Positions 9,058 through 17,377 of a stretch of DNA of 64,000 nucleotides are shown here, piece after piece. Each line of letters starts with the position of its first letter. The stretch's first letter is position 1. The stretch lies in assembly GCF_032926325.1 (NCBI RefSeq), contig NZ_CP136709.1, positions 1,401,501 to 1,465,500 of the forward strand. Direction: 5' to 3'. The notes beneath the pieces are model-generated. The model did not search any database and had not been told where the DNA came from. It was given only the letters and a program-made list of their open reading frames with translations. The translations under genes and the position numbers were made by a program. This DNA is from Aestuariibaculum lutulentum (GTDB taxonomy: Bacteria; Bacteroidota; Bacteroidia; Flavobacteriales; Flavobacteriaceae).

Positions 9058-10569
9058 ATGACTAAAGATGTTCGTGTGCGTTTTGCACCAAGCCCAACCG
9101 GACCACTTCATATAGGGGGTGTTCGTACTGCTTTATTTAATTATTTATTTGCCAAAAAACACAACGGTACTTTTATTTTAAGAATTGAAGATACAGACCA
9201 AAACCGTTATGTCGAAGGCGCAGAAAAATACATTATAGATGCTTTAAACTGGTGTGGAATCCCATTTGATGAAGGCGTAGATAAAAATGAAAAATTTGGA
9301 CCTTACAGACAAAGTGAGCGCAAGCATTTATACAAAGCATATGCCGAAGAATTAATTGCTAAAGGCAAAGCTTATTATGCTTTTGATACTGCCGAAGCTT
9401 TAGACGCACACAGAAAAGACCATGAAGAAAAAGGGAAAACCTTTATCTACAATTGGCACAATCGTTTAAAATTAAGCAACTCTTTATCGCTTAGCAAAGA
9501 AGAAGTTCAGGCGAAATTAGATGCAGGTGAAGACTACGTTATTCGCTTTAAAAGTCCACAGGATGAAACTTTACATTTAAAAGATATTATTCGTGGTGAT
9601 ATTAAAATTGACACCAACATTTTGGATGATAAAGTATTATTTAAAAGTGATGGTATGCCTACCTACCACTTGGCAAATATTGTAGACGACCATTTAATGG
9701 AAATCACTCACGTTATTCGTGGTGAAGAATGGTTACCAAGTTTAGCCTTACACTATCAATTATACGATGCCTTTGGTTGGGATGCTCCAGAATTTGCACA
9801 CTTACCTTTAATCCTTAAACCAACAGGAAAAGGAAAATTAAGCAAGCGTGACGGTGATAAATTAGGGTTCCCGGTCTTTCCATTACAATGGACAGATCCT
9901 AAAACCAATGAAGTATCTCGTGGCTATAAAGAAGATGGCTATTTCGCAGAATCTGTAGTAAACTTTTTAGCATTCTTAGGATGGAATCCGGGTACAGAGC
10001 AGGAAATTTTCAGCCTTGAAGAATTAACCGAAGCTTTCGACTTGGCAAGAGTAAATAAAGCCGGGGCACGTTTCGACCCAGATAAAATTAAATGGTTTAA
10101 CCACCATTATATGCAAGAGCAACATAATGATGAGTTAGCTGAAGCTTTTAAAGTACAGCGTACAGAATTAGCCGATATGGATGTGAACTACATTTCCATG
10201 GTTATTGGCTTAGTTAAAGAACGTGCGACGTTTGTAAGCGACTTTTGGGACTTAAGTCACTATTTCTTTACTGCACCAACCGAATATGATGAAAAAGCTT
10301 CTAAAAAGGCTTTTAAGGATAGTACAAAAGACATTTTAACACAAGTAATATCAATTATTGAAACTAACGAAGATTTTACAGCAGAAACGCTTCAAAACGA
10401 AATTAAAGGTTGGATTACTTCTAACGAGATTGGTTTTGGTCAAGTGATGATGCCTTTACGTTTAGCCTTAGTTGGTGCTTTACAAGGTCCTGATGTTTTC
10501 GATATTATTTACATGATTGGAAAAGCAGAAACCATCAAACGTATTCAAAACGTTATAGCAACATTATAG
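9058..10569 (+). CDS. gltX: Glutamate--tRNA ligase
   Basis: 503 residues, normal for GluRS. The class I motifs are intact: HIGH as PLHIGG (residues 16-21) and KMSKS as KLSKR (260-264). The RIEDTDQNR motif at 42-50 and GEEWLPSLALH at 222-232 are typical of GluRS. The C-terminal helical anticodon-binding domain follows from about 330. It charges tRNA-Glu in the cytoplasm. The window also has a separate GlnRS (glnS), so a discriminating GluRS is expected. It is a single-gene unit, with a promoter just upstream and a strong hairpin terminator downstream. Confidence 0.98.
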   Translation: MTKDVRVRFAPSPTGPLHIGGVRTALFNYLFAKKHNGTFILRIEDTDQNRYVEGAEKYIIDALNWCGIPFDEGVDKNEKFGPYRQSERKHLYKAYAEELIAKGKAYYAFDTAEALDAHRKDHEEKGKTFIYNWHNRLKLSNSLSLSKEEVQAKLDAGEDYVIRFKSPQDETLHLKDIIRGDIKIDTNILDDKVLFKSDGMPTYHLANIVDDHLMEITHVIRGEEWLPSLALHYQLYDAFGWDAPEFAHLPLILKPTGKGKLSKRDGDKLGFPVFPLQWTDPKTNEVSRGYKEDGYFAESVVNFLAFLGWNPGTEQEIFSLEELTEAFDLARVNKAGARFDPDKIKWFNHHYMQEQHNDELAEAFKVQRTELADMDVNYISMVIGLVKERATFVSDFWDLSHYFFTAPTEYDEKASKKAFKDSTKDILTQVISIIETNEDFTAETLQNEIKGWITSNEIGFGQVMMPLRLALVGALQGPDVFDIIYMIGKAETIKRIQNVIATL

Positions 10570-10590
10570 TAACAAATGTTCTTAAAAATA

Positions 10591-10622
10591 AAAAAGCCAT
10601 CCTCATTTGAAGATGGCTTTTT
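10591..10622. terminator. Bidirectional terminator between gltX and the barrel protein gene
   Basis: Perfect 11-base stem (AAAAAGCCATC with GATGGCTTTTT) and a 10-base loop, with A-run on one side and T-run on the other. It can serve both convergent genes. Confidence 0.9.
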
Positions 10623-10641
10623 CATTTGTATATCTAAGCCT

Positions 10642-11325
10642 TTAAAAAGACACGTTCAGTCCTAAAACCAACATGGTTTGATTTCCTTTAAATGTTGACT
10701 TTCCTCCGGTTGTATCTAAATCTTTTGAATTTAATCTTTTTAAAATATTCGTAGCTCCATAAATATACTGCGCACGCAATTTAACATACTTGTACCCGGC
10801 GGTTATTCCTGCAACACCATTGAGATTGAAATTTGAAATACTACCTATTTCAGAAGCTTGTATATTGTTATAATTGTTAATGTAATAACTTTCATATGCC
10901 TTATCCTTCATTTCCAAATCACTATTATATTGAAACATAGGCCCTAAATCAATAGTTACATCTGGAGTTCCTAATTTTATATGACCTAACAAAGCAATTT
11001 GAGCAGCAAACATTTTATAATCTACAAACGCATCCTCAGGTGTTCCCTGAAGTTCACGTGCAGAAATACCCAATTTACTTTCTGAAAGTTGCATACCAAA
11101 ACTAACATTGTACCAACGGTGTGGAATATCGACGGTTGCCCACATACCTCCTAATCCCCCCCATTCTTTGCTGGTGGCAAAATTGTCGGTAGCAATGTCG
11201 AGCTGGGTCATTCCTCCAAAAATGGAAAACCCGTTTGTAATGCGATAATTTCGATGCTGAGAAAAACTTGTTGTAACAAAACATAGTACAAATGCTACTA
11301 ATAGTAAAGATTGTTTAAAATTCAT
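10642..11325 (-). CDS. Secreted outer membrane beta-barrel protein of unknown role
   Basis: 227 residues. A signal peptide (1-22, ending SFSQ) is followed by alternating amphipathic strands and a C-terminal phenylalanine (LGLNVSF), the signature recognised by the BAM complex. The length fits an 8- to 10-strand barrel, of the porin-family/PorT-like group common in Flavobacteriia. No ligand or enzymatic motif is visible. A -7 element (TATATTTG, 11344-11351) lies about 20 bases upstream. A single gene convergent with gltX. Confidence 0.7.
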   Translation of the reverse strand: MNFKQSLLLVAFVLCFVTTSFSQHRNYRITNGFSIFGGMTQLDIATDNFATSKEWGGLGGMWATVDIPHRWYNVSFGMQLSESKLGISARELQGTPEDAFVDYKMFAAQIALLGHIKLGTPDVTIDLGPMFQYNSDLEMKDKAYESYYINNYNNIQASEIGSISNFNLNGVAGITAGYKYVKLRAQYIYGATNILKRLNSKDLDTTGGKSTFKGNQTMLVLGLNVSF

Positions 11326-11401
11326 TGGTTAGTGGTTTGTAACCAAATATAACACATAATTTTAGTATCTTAATTTATTCTAACTCATTAAATAATACAT
11401 T

Positions 11402-12322
11402 ATGTTATTCTCAATACCTGTTTTTCTATTCTTAGGACTTGTTATCCTATTTTTTTCGTTCTTTACAGTTAAACAACAAACAGCTGCTATTATAGAGCGT
11501 TTTGGTAAATTTCAAAGTATTCGTCATTCCGGGTTACAATTGAAGATTCCATTAATCGATACGGTTTCAGGACGCTTAAGTTTAAAAATTCAACAGCTGG
11601 ATGTTTTGGTAGAAACTAAAACCTTAGACGACGTATTTGTTCGTTTAAAAATATCTGTACAATACAAAGTCATAAAGGATAAAGTTTACGATGCGTTCTA
11701 TAAGCTCGATTATCCGCACGACCAAATAACCAGTTATGTTTTTGACGTGGTTCGTGCCGAAGTTCCTAAAATGAAACTGGATGATGTATTCGTAAAAAAA
11801 GATGACATCGCCTTGGCTGTAAAAGCTGAATTAAACGATGCCATGCTTGATTACGGTTTTGATATTATTAAAACCTTGGTTACCGATATCGATCCGGATC
11901 CACAAGTTAAAGCAGCTATGAACCGTATTAATGCTGCAGAACGTGAAAAAACAGCTGCTCAATATGAAGGTGATGCACAACGTATTTTAATTGTTGAAAA
12001 AGCAAAAGCAGAAGCTGAAAGTAAGCGTTTACAAGGACAAGGTATTGCCGATCAGCGTCGTGAAATTGCACGTGGTTTAGAAGAATCGGTTGATGTTTTA
12101 AACCGAGTAGGCATCAATAGCCAGGAAGCTTCAGCTTTAATTGTAGTAACACAACATTACGATACCTTACAAGCCATAGGAGGTGAAACCAATAGCAACT
12201 TAATTCTGCTACCAAATTCACCACAAGCAGGTAGCAATATGCTTAATGATATGGTGGCAAGCTTTACGGCAAGCAATCAAATTGGTGAAGCTATGAAAGA
12301 AAACAAGAAGAAAAATTCATAA
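11402..12322 (+). CDS. SPFH/Band 7 (stomatin-like) membrane protein
   Basis: 306 residues. One N-terminal membrane segment (about 4-24) is followed by the SPFH domain (TVKQQTAAIIERFGKF, GLQLKIPLIDTV, RLSLKIQQLDV), then the Ala/Glu-rich coiled coil (about 180-230, AEREKTAAQYEGDAQRILI) typical of stomatins and prohibitins. Such proteins oligomerise into rings or microdomains in the membrane. The usual NfeD partner gene is not next to it. The function here is inferred from the family only. Confidence 0.9.
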   Translation: MLFSIPVFLFLGLVILFFSFFTVKQQTAAIIERFGKFQSIRHSGLQLKIPLIDTVSGRLSLKIQQLDVLVETKTLDDVFVRLKISVQYKVIKDKVYDAFYKLDYPHDQITSYVFDVVRAEVPKMKLDDVFVKKDDIALAVKAELNDAMLDYGFDIIKTLVTDIDPDPQVKAAMNRINAAEREKTAAQYEGDAQRILIVEKAKAEAESKRLQGQGIADQRREIARGLEESVDVLNRVGINSQEASALIVVTQHYDTLQAIGGETNSNLILLPNSPQAGSNMLNDMVASFTASNQIGEAMKENKKKNS

Positions 12323-12343
12323 TACAACAAGAGTATCTAAAAC

Positions 12344-12377
12344 AAAAAAGCATTTCAAAATTTGAAATGCTTTTTTT
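12344..12377. terminator. Terminator after the SPFH gene
   Basis: GCATTTCAAA/TTTGAAATGC stem flanked by A-run and T-run (16-base arms in total with almost no loop). It follows the SPFH stop at 12322 and is 40 bases from the end of the convergent small gene, so it may serve both. Confidence 0.85.
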
Positions 12378-12416
12378 ATCCTAATTAACTAAAAAATTAT
12401 GATGCTGTAATGCTCT

Positions 12417-12743
12417 CTATTCATTAACAGCAATCACACTAACCTCCTGAGTTTTTCCTGGCTTATAATTTTTATAAGCAGGCCCAGTTAAATTTGCTTT
12501 CTTATTTTCGAATACAACTTGGGTATAAGTTGCTTCTTCTGTATTTTTTCCTGGTTTATAATTTTTATAAGCCGGACCGGTTAAATTCGCCTTGTTGTCT
12601 GAAGTATAAACCTGTTTCACTTCTGTTTTGTTCTTACCGTGCTTATAATTTTTATATGCTGGTCCTTTTAAATCACTTCTATCTTGTGAAAATGCAGAAA
12701 AAGTAACAAATACAAATGCAAGTATGAAATATAGATTCTTCAT
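12417..12743 (-). CDS. Small secreted protein with three GPAYKNYKPGK repeats
   Basis: 108 residues. A signal peptide (1-20, ending FSAFSQ) is followed by almost nothing but three copies of a 14-residue motif: DLKGPAYKNYKHGK (24-37), NLTGPAYKNYKPGK (53-66) and NLTGPAYKNYKPGK (84-97), spaced 29 and 31 residues apart. The linkers are short, charged or polar, and unlike each other. The mature protein is basic and Tyr/Lys-rich. I do not recognise a named family. Export to the periplasm or surface is supported by the signal peptide. It has a -7 element (12769-12776) and lies downstream of a 22-base inverted repeat next to a NarL-type response regulator gene, which may control it. Confidence 0.75.
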   Translation of the reverse strand: MKNLYFILAFVFVTFSAFSQDRSDLKGPAYKNYKHGKNKTEVKQVYTSDNKANLTGPAYKNYKPGKNTEEATYTQVVFENKKANLTGPAYKNYKPGKTQEVSVIAVNE

Positions 12744-12768
12744 GATATATAAATTTAAATGTTCTCTG

Positions 12769-12776
12769 CAAAGTTA
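12769..12776 (-). promoter_or_regulatory. -7 promoter element of the three-repeat protein gene
   Basis: TAACTTTG on the minus strand (TAnnTTTG), 25 bases upstream of the ATG at 12743. Confidence 0.4.
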
Positions 12777-12820
12777 CAGGCAAACATCATGTATTACAGA
12801 TATGAGAAATCACGTAATTT

Positions 12821-12842
12821 ATATCCGTATAAATACGGATAT
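12821..12842. promoter_or_regulatory. 22-base inverted repeat, candidate response-regulator operator
   Basis: Perfect 10-base arms (ATATCCGTAT at 12821-12830 and ATACGGATAT at 12833-12842) with a 2-base spacer. It lies 8 bases past the stop of the NarL-type regulator gene and about 45 bases upstream of the -7 element of the three-repeat protein gene. No T-run follows on either strand, so a terminator is unlikely. The two-fold symmetry fits a dimeric helix-turn-helix regulator. Confidence 0.5.
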
Positions 12843-12850
12843 GGAAGACT

Positions 12851-13483
12851 CTATATTAAATTTAACTGGGTCGCTTTTTTTATTAATTCGGCAGTATTTT
12901 TTACCTCTAGTTTCTTTAAAACATTGGCGCGATGCGTTTCTATGGTTCTGCTGCTTACAAAGAGTTGGGCTGCTATTTCTTTAGTGGTAAGACCTTCAGC
13001 TATAAGTCCTAAAACTTCCTTTTCTTTTTTAGAAAGCAGATTTTCACTCACATTCTGAACAGACATGAAATTGATCATCTTTTCTGTAATACTCGGACTA
13101 AAATATTTGTTTCCCTGATTTACAATACGAATGACTTTAATCAATTCTTCCTGATCTGTATTCTTTAATAAATAGCCATAAGCACCACTCTTAGCACATT
13201 TAGCAATATAATTACCATCGTTGTGCATTGAGATGATTACAGGCTTTATTTTAGTGTTTAAACTCTTCATTTTTTTCAATACCTGAAAACCATCCATATT
13301 AGGCATGGTAATATCTAAAAGTACAATATCAATATCATCATACTCCTCAATAGTTTTCATAAACTCCTTACCATCAGCCACACTTTTTACAACGGTAACA
13401 TCGTCGTATTTTTTTAATAACTCTGTTAAACCATTTCTGAATAATTCGTGGTCGTCTGCTATAATAAGTCTAATATTATTCAT
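12851..13483 (-). CDS. NarL/FixJ-type response regulator
   Basis: 210 residues. The receiver domain (about 4-120) has the acidic pair DD at 10-11, the phosphorylation site Asp57 (IVLLDITMP) and Lys in SGAYGYLLKNT. A LuxR-type helix-turn-helix follows (about 148-205, LSKKEKEVLGLIAEGLTTKE and VSSRTIETHRANVLKKL). It is a DNA-binding transcription regulator switched by the histidine kinase encoded immediately upstream, whose stop overlaps its start by 8 bases. The inverted repeat 8 bases past its stop is the best candidate for a target site, for the downstream small secreted protein. Confidence 0.95.
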   Translation of the reverse strand: MNNIRLIIADDHELFRNGLTELLKKYDDVTVVKSVADGKEFMKTIEEYDDIDIVLLDITMPNMDGFQVLKKMKSLNTKIKPVIISMHNDGNYIAKCAKSGAYGYLLKNTDQEELIKVIRIVNQGNKYFSPSITEKMINFMSVQNVSENLLSKKEKEVLGLIAEGLTTKEIAAQLFVSSRTIETHRANVLKKLEVKNTAELIKKATQLNLI

Positions 13484-15143
13484 TGTTTATAGGTAATTCT
13501 ATTTCAAAAGTTGTTCTACCTTCTTTGGAATTAATATCAATATCGCCTTGACAAATTTCTACCCGCTCCTTAATATTAATAATTCCAGAACCCAATTTAA
13601 CCGTATTTAAATCGAAACCTTTTCCATTATCAAAATAAAAAAAGGAAATAAAATTTTCGAATTCAGATAAAGTTAATCGAATTTGTGATGCATTGGCATG
13701 CTTCAATGTGTTATTAATAAGTTCCTGTCCGATTCTAAAAAGATTGATAGCCTGATTTTTTGTGATTTTACTATTTTCAGAATTGGTTAAATCTTCAAAT
13801 TCAATATCGATATCTGAGGACTGTTTTATACTTTCAACAAAATTAGATAAAGCCGCTCCTACTCCAAAATCGTCAATAGTAGAAGGCATTAAATCATTAG
13901 ACATGGAGCGAATTTCAGAAATTGTGGCATCTAAAAGCTGCTTCATTTCTGTTCGTTTCTTTCTACTTTCAATACGATTTTCTATATAAAATTTTAACGA
14001 GGTTAACAAAGGGCCAATACCATCGTGAAGCTCGCGAGATAAACGTTGTCTTTCGTTTTCCAAGCCATCAACGAGCAAACGTTTTGTATTCATTCTGTTT
14101 CTATTTTCATTGTTACGAAACTCAATAAGTTTATCACGCATTTTCAACAAACTTTTCCCTAACAAATCGTTATTACCTTTAGGTACATACTCTGTATTCA
14201 AATTTAATTCACCCATTTCATTCGAGAATTTAACGGCACCTTGCAAGGACTTTTTAAGGTTATCCAAGGCTTCGAACATCTCATTAATTTCGGTTGAATT
14301 TTTACGGAATGTACTGGTTTGATTATAATCACCAGAAGCCATAATTTTAAGACTCTTCTGCATATTTATAATTGGCCTTGTAATAATTTTAGTCAGAAAC
14401 AATGATAATACAACAGCGATAAGCATAGTTATTAAAATTAACTCAAAGAGCCTAACCTTTAATTTTATTAATGGTGCATTAACCTCACTTGTGTCGATTT
14501 CCGAAAGAATAGCTAAATGAAGATTTGAAATTTTAATCGCACTAAAAAGGCTGTACACATCAACGTCACGATAATCTTTTATAACAGCTCTGCCTTCATT
14601 TCCTGCAAAAGCACTTATAACACCATTGGTTTCGACTTTAATTTTAGACGGTAACGAATCGGGATAAAAACGTGATGGCGAACGCATCTTTAAATCTTCT
14701 CCTACCAGATAAGATTCACCCGTATTTCCCATACCGGTACGCTCTAAAAGAATAGATTTTATTTTATTGTAATCAACAACTTTAAAAACCATCCTTCCTC
14801 CTTTATTCAAAATTAAGCCAATGGCCGTTTTTCCAGTTTTACTATATCCTGTTAAATCGTAAATACCAGATTTAAATTGTCTGTTTTTTGGAAGAATAAC
14901 ATCAGAAGTATCGACTGAAACAAGGCTGTCATTATTTGCAAACTCAGTATTAAATTCAAGCCATTCGTCGTCTATTAATTTTTCAATCTGTACCTTTTTC
15001 AAGGTTTTTATAGAATTTAACTGAAGTAATATTCTATCGTCTAAAACTTTTGAAAACTGATAATAGAATGTCACCGACAGCACTAAAACCACGAGAAAAA
15101 TTAAGCTATTCATAATAACCAATATCAGTGTTCTAATACTCAT
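13476..15143 (-). CDS. Membrane sensor histidine kinase of the HisKA_3 (NarX-like) class
   Basis: 555 residues. Membrane segment 1 is at about 5-28. An extracytoplasmic Cache-like sensor domain (about 35-225) follows, recognisable by GNTGESYLVGEDLKMRSPS at 139-157. Segment 2 is at about 233-252, then a HAMP linker (TRPIINMQKSLKIMASGDY). The phosphoacceptor is His373 in RELHDGIGPLLTSLK, and the ATPase domain has GQELINNTLKHA, DNGKGFD and GSGIINIKER. It signals to the response regulator in the overlapping next gene. The Cache domain suggests a small-molecule ligand in the periplasm, which is not identifiable here. Confidence 0.95.
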   Translation of the reverse strand: MSIRTLILVIMNSLIFLVVLVLSVTFYYQFSKVLDDRILLQLNSIKTLKKVQIEKLIDDEWLEFNTEFANNDSLVSVDTSDVILPKNRQFKSGIYDLTGYSKTGKTAIGLILNKGGRMVFKVVDYNKIKSILLERTGMGNTGESYLVGEDLKMRSPSRFYPDSLPSKIKVETNGVISAFAGNEGRAVIKDYRDVDVYSLFSAIKISNLHLAILSEIDTSEVNAPLIKLKVRLFELILITMLIAVVLSLFLTKIITRPIINMQKSLKIMASGDYNQTSTFRKNSTEINEMFEALDNLKKSLQGAVKFSNEMGELNLNTEYVPKGNNDLLGKSLLKMRDKLIEFRNNENRNRMNTKRLLVDGLENERQRLSRELHDGIGPLLTSLKFYIENRIESRKKRTEMKQLLDATISEIRSMSNDLMPSTIDDFGVGAALSNFVESIKQSSDIDIEFEDLTNSENSKITKNQAINLFRIGQELINNTLKHANASQIRLTLSEFENFISFFYFDNGKGFDLNTVKLGSGIINIKERVEICQGDIDINSKEGRTTFEIELPINNE

Positions 15144-15297
15144 GCTACCGTTTTATAAGTTTTTGAAGAATTTTAAGCTGAAAAGTTAAGGAAATAAAAT
15201 GAAGAAATAAGGCCGTAAACAACTTAGCGTGCTTTTGAAGTAATTAAAAGTCACACGACTATTTTTAAAAAGCTATAAAAAACGAAATCATTAGCAT

Positions 15298-15519
15298 TTA
15301 TGATGCTGCAATAATACCTTTTTCAAGCTTATAATTATGTAATATACTTTTCAAGGTTTCTAAATAATTCTGCATCGAATCGGTATCCATTTGAGCACCT
15401 GCATGCTGTGATAATGTCACCGGATTTTCATCTAAATGCTGATACAATTCCGGGTAATCGGTTTCTATATATCGAATAAGATGCGAAATTTTAGAAAGCG
15501 TTTTTGTTAAAGGTTGCAT
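15298..15519 (-). CDS. Small conserved-looking hypothetical protein
   Basis: 73 residues, no signal peptide and no membrane segment. It is mostly helical, with SHLIRYIETDYPELYQHLDE and TDSMQNYLETLKSILHNYKL. No recognised family motif. The ATG at 15519 starts a clean frame, and the gene stands alone between the kinase gene and the FemAB-like gene. Similar small proteins occur in Flavobacteriaceae to my recollection, but no function is known to me. Confidence 0.6.
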   Translation of the reverse strand: MQPLTKTLSKISHLIRYIETDYPELYQHLDENPVTLSQHAGAQMDTDSMQNYLETLKSILHNYKLEKGIIAAS

Positions 15520-15590
15520 AACTAAAATATTTAAAATCTATAATCCTTATAAGTTATTAATTTTAAACCTTTTAACAAAGTATTTTAACA

Positions 15591-16739
15591 CTACTTAAAA
15601 GGATGTCTGGGTTCCCAGTTTTGTTCCGGATTCATTAATCCGAAAATCTGACTTAAAAGTGCATTTAAAACCGAATTGGTATGCTTTAAATACATTACCA
15701 TAGGTTTGGCCTCTGCTCCCACCGAACTTTTAATTTCCATTGCCGTTCGGGCATAAACAATACTTTTAAAATTGTTATTAATCCCAAACTCTGCCATATC
15801 GTAAAGCATATTTAAATACAATTGATTAGGGTATTGATGTTCGCAATCATACCCCAAAAAATAAGTTTCTAAATCGGTGCCGTTTAAAAGCAACGTGTAG
15901 AATCCGACCAATTGATTATTTAAAAAATACCCAAAGACTTTAAATCGATTTTTAAGCTGAAGTTTTAACTGATAAAAATGATTTTCAGAAAGAATAAACG
16001 TATTAAACTTAGCATTGTCGGAAACATTAAAATATAGATTGTAAAGTTGTTTTTCATGAGTTTGAATATCCTCTAAAGCCAACTCCCGACTTATAATGCC
16101 ATTAAATTTCTTTCTGGCACGTTTGTACCGATCTCTGTATTTTTTGTTCAAATCTGAAATATAATTCTGAAAAGTGTTCCAGTTGGAACGCACATCCATC
16201 ATCATATTTGGTTGTACAGCGACCTGATACAATTTATGTTTATTAAAAAAATCGGTTTGGGTATGTATGTCATCCTTCAGAAAATAATCTTTAAAAACTA
16301 AAGCCCGAATGGTTTTATTCTGATCTAGTTTTATTTCCTTTTCAATAACTTCTAACGCCTGAAAAACACATTCTAAATAATCTTGCTGACTAATACATTC
16401 CTTTTGAAAATAAATACCATGCTGCCCGGTATGCATTAAATTTCCAACTACCAGAATATTTCCCTTTAAAATCTTAGACACCTGATCTTTTAAAAAGTCT
16501 TTAGCACAGGACACCTGAGAATTTCTAAACATATCTTTTAAATACAATTGCACACGCTGTATTATGGCAACACCTACTAAAGTTTCCTCTTTAAAAATAC
16601 CAACATAATAACACCTAATATTAGCAGGAGCCGAATGTTCCAGGGCTTTTAAATAATCTGATTGAAGAAAAATATCATGCTTAACTAAAGCATCCCAGGA
16701 ATCAGGTAAATTGGAAACAGTATTATAAATTTGATACAT
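15591..16739 (-). CDS. GNAT/FemAB-like acyltransferase
   Basis: 382 residues without a signal peptide or membrane segment. The central part (about 195-345) has the layout of the Acetyltransf_6/FemAB half-domain: a basic coiled segment DLNKKYRDRYKRARKKFNGI, then FNTFILSENHFYQLKLQLKNR and YFLNNQLVGFYTLLLNG. The final strand region YARTAMEIKSSVGAEAKPMV resembles the acyl-CoA/aminoacyl binding end of this fold. FemAB proteins transfer amino acids to peptidoglycan precursors, while related GNAT proteins act on other amines. The substrate is unassigned. It is flanked by a terminator on the upstream side, so it is transcribed alone. Confidence 0.65.
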   Translation of the reverse strand: MYQIYNTVSNLPDSWDALVKHDIFLQSDYLKALEHSAPANIRCYYVGIFKEETLVGVAIIQRVQLYLKDMFRNSQVSCAKDFLKDQVSKILKGNILVVGNLMHTGQHGIYFQKECISQQDYLECVFQALEVIEKEIKLDQNKTIRALVFKDYFLKDDIHTQTDFFNKHKLYQVAVQPNMMMDVRSNWNTFQNYISDLNKKYRDRYKRARKKFNGIISRELALEDIQTHEKQLYNLYFNVSDNAKFNTFILSENHFYQLKLQLKNRFKVFGYFLNNQLVGFYTLLLNGTDLETYFLGYDCEHQYPNQLYLNMLYDMAEFGINNNFKSIVYARTAMEIKSSVGAEAKPMVMYLKHTNSVLNALLSQIFGLMNPEQNWEPRHPFK

Positions 16740-16751
16740 ACAATTGAAAGC

Positions 16752-16782
16752 AAAAAAAGACTGAAGTTAAATCCCTTCAGTC
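16752..16782 (-). terminator. Terminator of the DUF1761 gene
   Basis: On the minus strand a perfect 8-base stem (GACTGAAG with CTTCAGTC, 16759-16782) is followed by seven T. It is 27 bases past the stop of the gene at 16809. Confidence 0.75.
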
Positions 16783-16808
16783 TCTAAATATCTATAAAAA
16801 TTACAACA

Positions 16809-17291
16809 TTATTGCCAGGCGCAAACAATTCCACCCATTAATGCTAATGTTACAATCCAATACCCTGTATGGATTAAAATGTATTTTCCGCTTCTACGCT
16901 CAAAAAGTGCATTGATTCCCAATATAGGCATGGCAATAAAAATTCCGGCTATTACACCATGTAAAACACCATGTTTGAATGTTCTGAAGGCCGTTCCGTA
17001 ATCTTCCATAAATGCATGGAATGATGGTAATGCATTTTCAACATCGCCACCTACCATACTTACAGCTCCAGATTGATGAATAGTTAAAAACTGAAGGGCA
17101 AAGGCTAAGAAAAATGAAAACAATAAGGCTAATCCGAAAATTTTACCCATGTTAGCGCCCTGCATTTTCTCTTCAGTCATATCGGCAGCTTGCATCCAGG
17201 CTGTTCCAAATACCTTTGGGTGATACCAGATAAAACCAACCAATAAAGCTGAAAACGCAGCAACAATAATTGCTAATAAATTAAAATCCAT
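16809..17291 (-). CDS. DUF1761 family integral membrane protein
   Basis: 160 residues with four predicted membrane segments (about 4-22, 52-72, 105-128 and 137-157). The motif GFIWYHPKVFGTAWM after segment 1 is diagnostic of DUF1761. The function of the family is unknown. A -7 element (TAATTTTG, 17329-17336) lies 37 bases upstream and a terminator follows, so it is a single-gene unit. Confidence 0.85.
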   Translation of the reverse strand: MDFNLLAIIVAAFSALLVGFIWYHPKVFGTAWMQAADMTEEKMQGANMGKIFGLALLFSFFLAFALQFLTIHQSGAVSMVGGDVENALPSFHAFMEDYGTAFRTFKHGVLHGVIAGIFIAMPILGINALFERRSGKYILIHTGYWIVTLALMGGIVCAWQ

Positions 17292-17377
17292 AATAATTTT
17301 AGTTACAGTTAGATACTTTAAATATAACCAAAATTATTATGGATTTTCAATATAATTTACTGAATGAAAGCGACTTA

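Noticed and set aside
11050..11062. CACGTG half-sites in the barrel protein gene (also near 12067 and 18351)
   Set aside because: Only one arm of the parS pattern is present, so these are chance within coding sequence.
12759..13058. 99-residue frame antisense to the NarL regulator and the inverted repeat
   Set aside because: Runs through a palindrome and opposite a conserved regulator; no family similarity.
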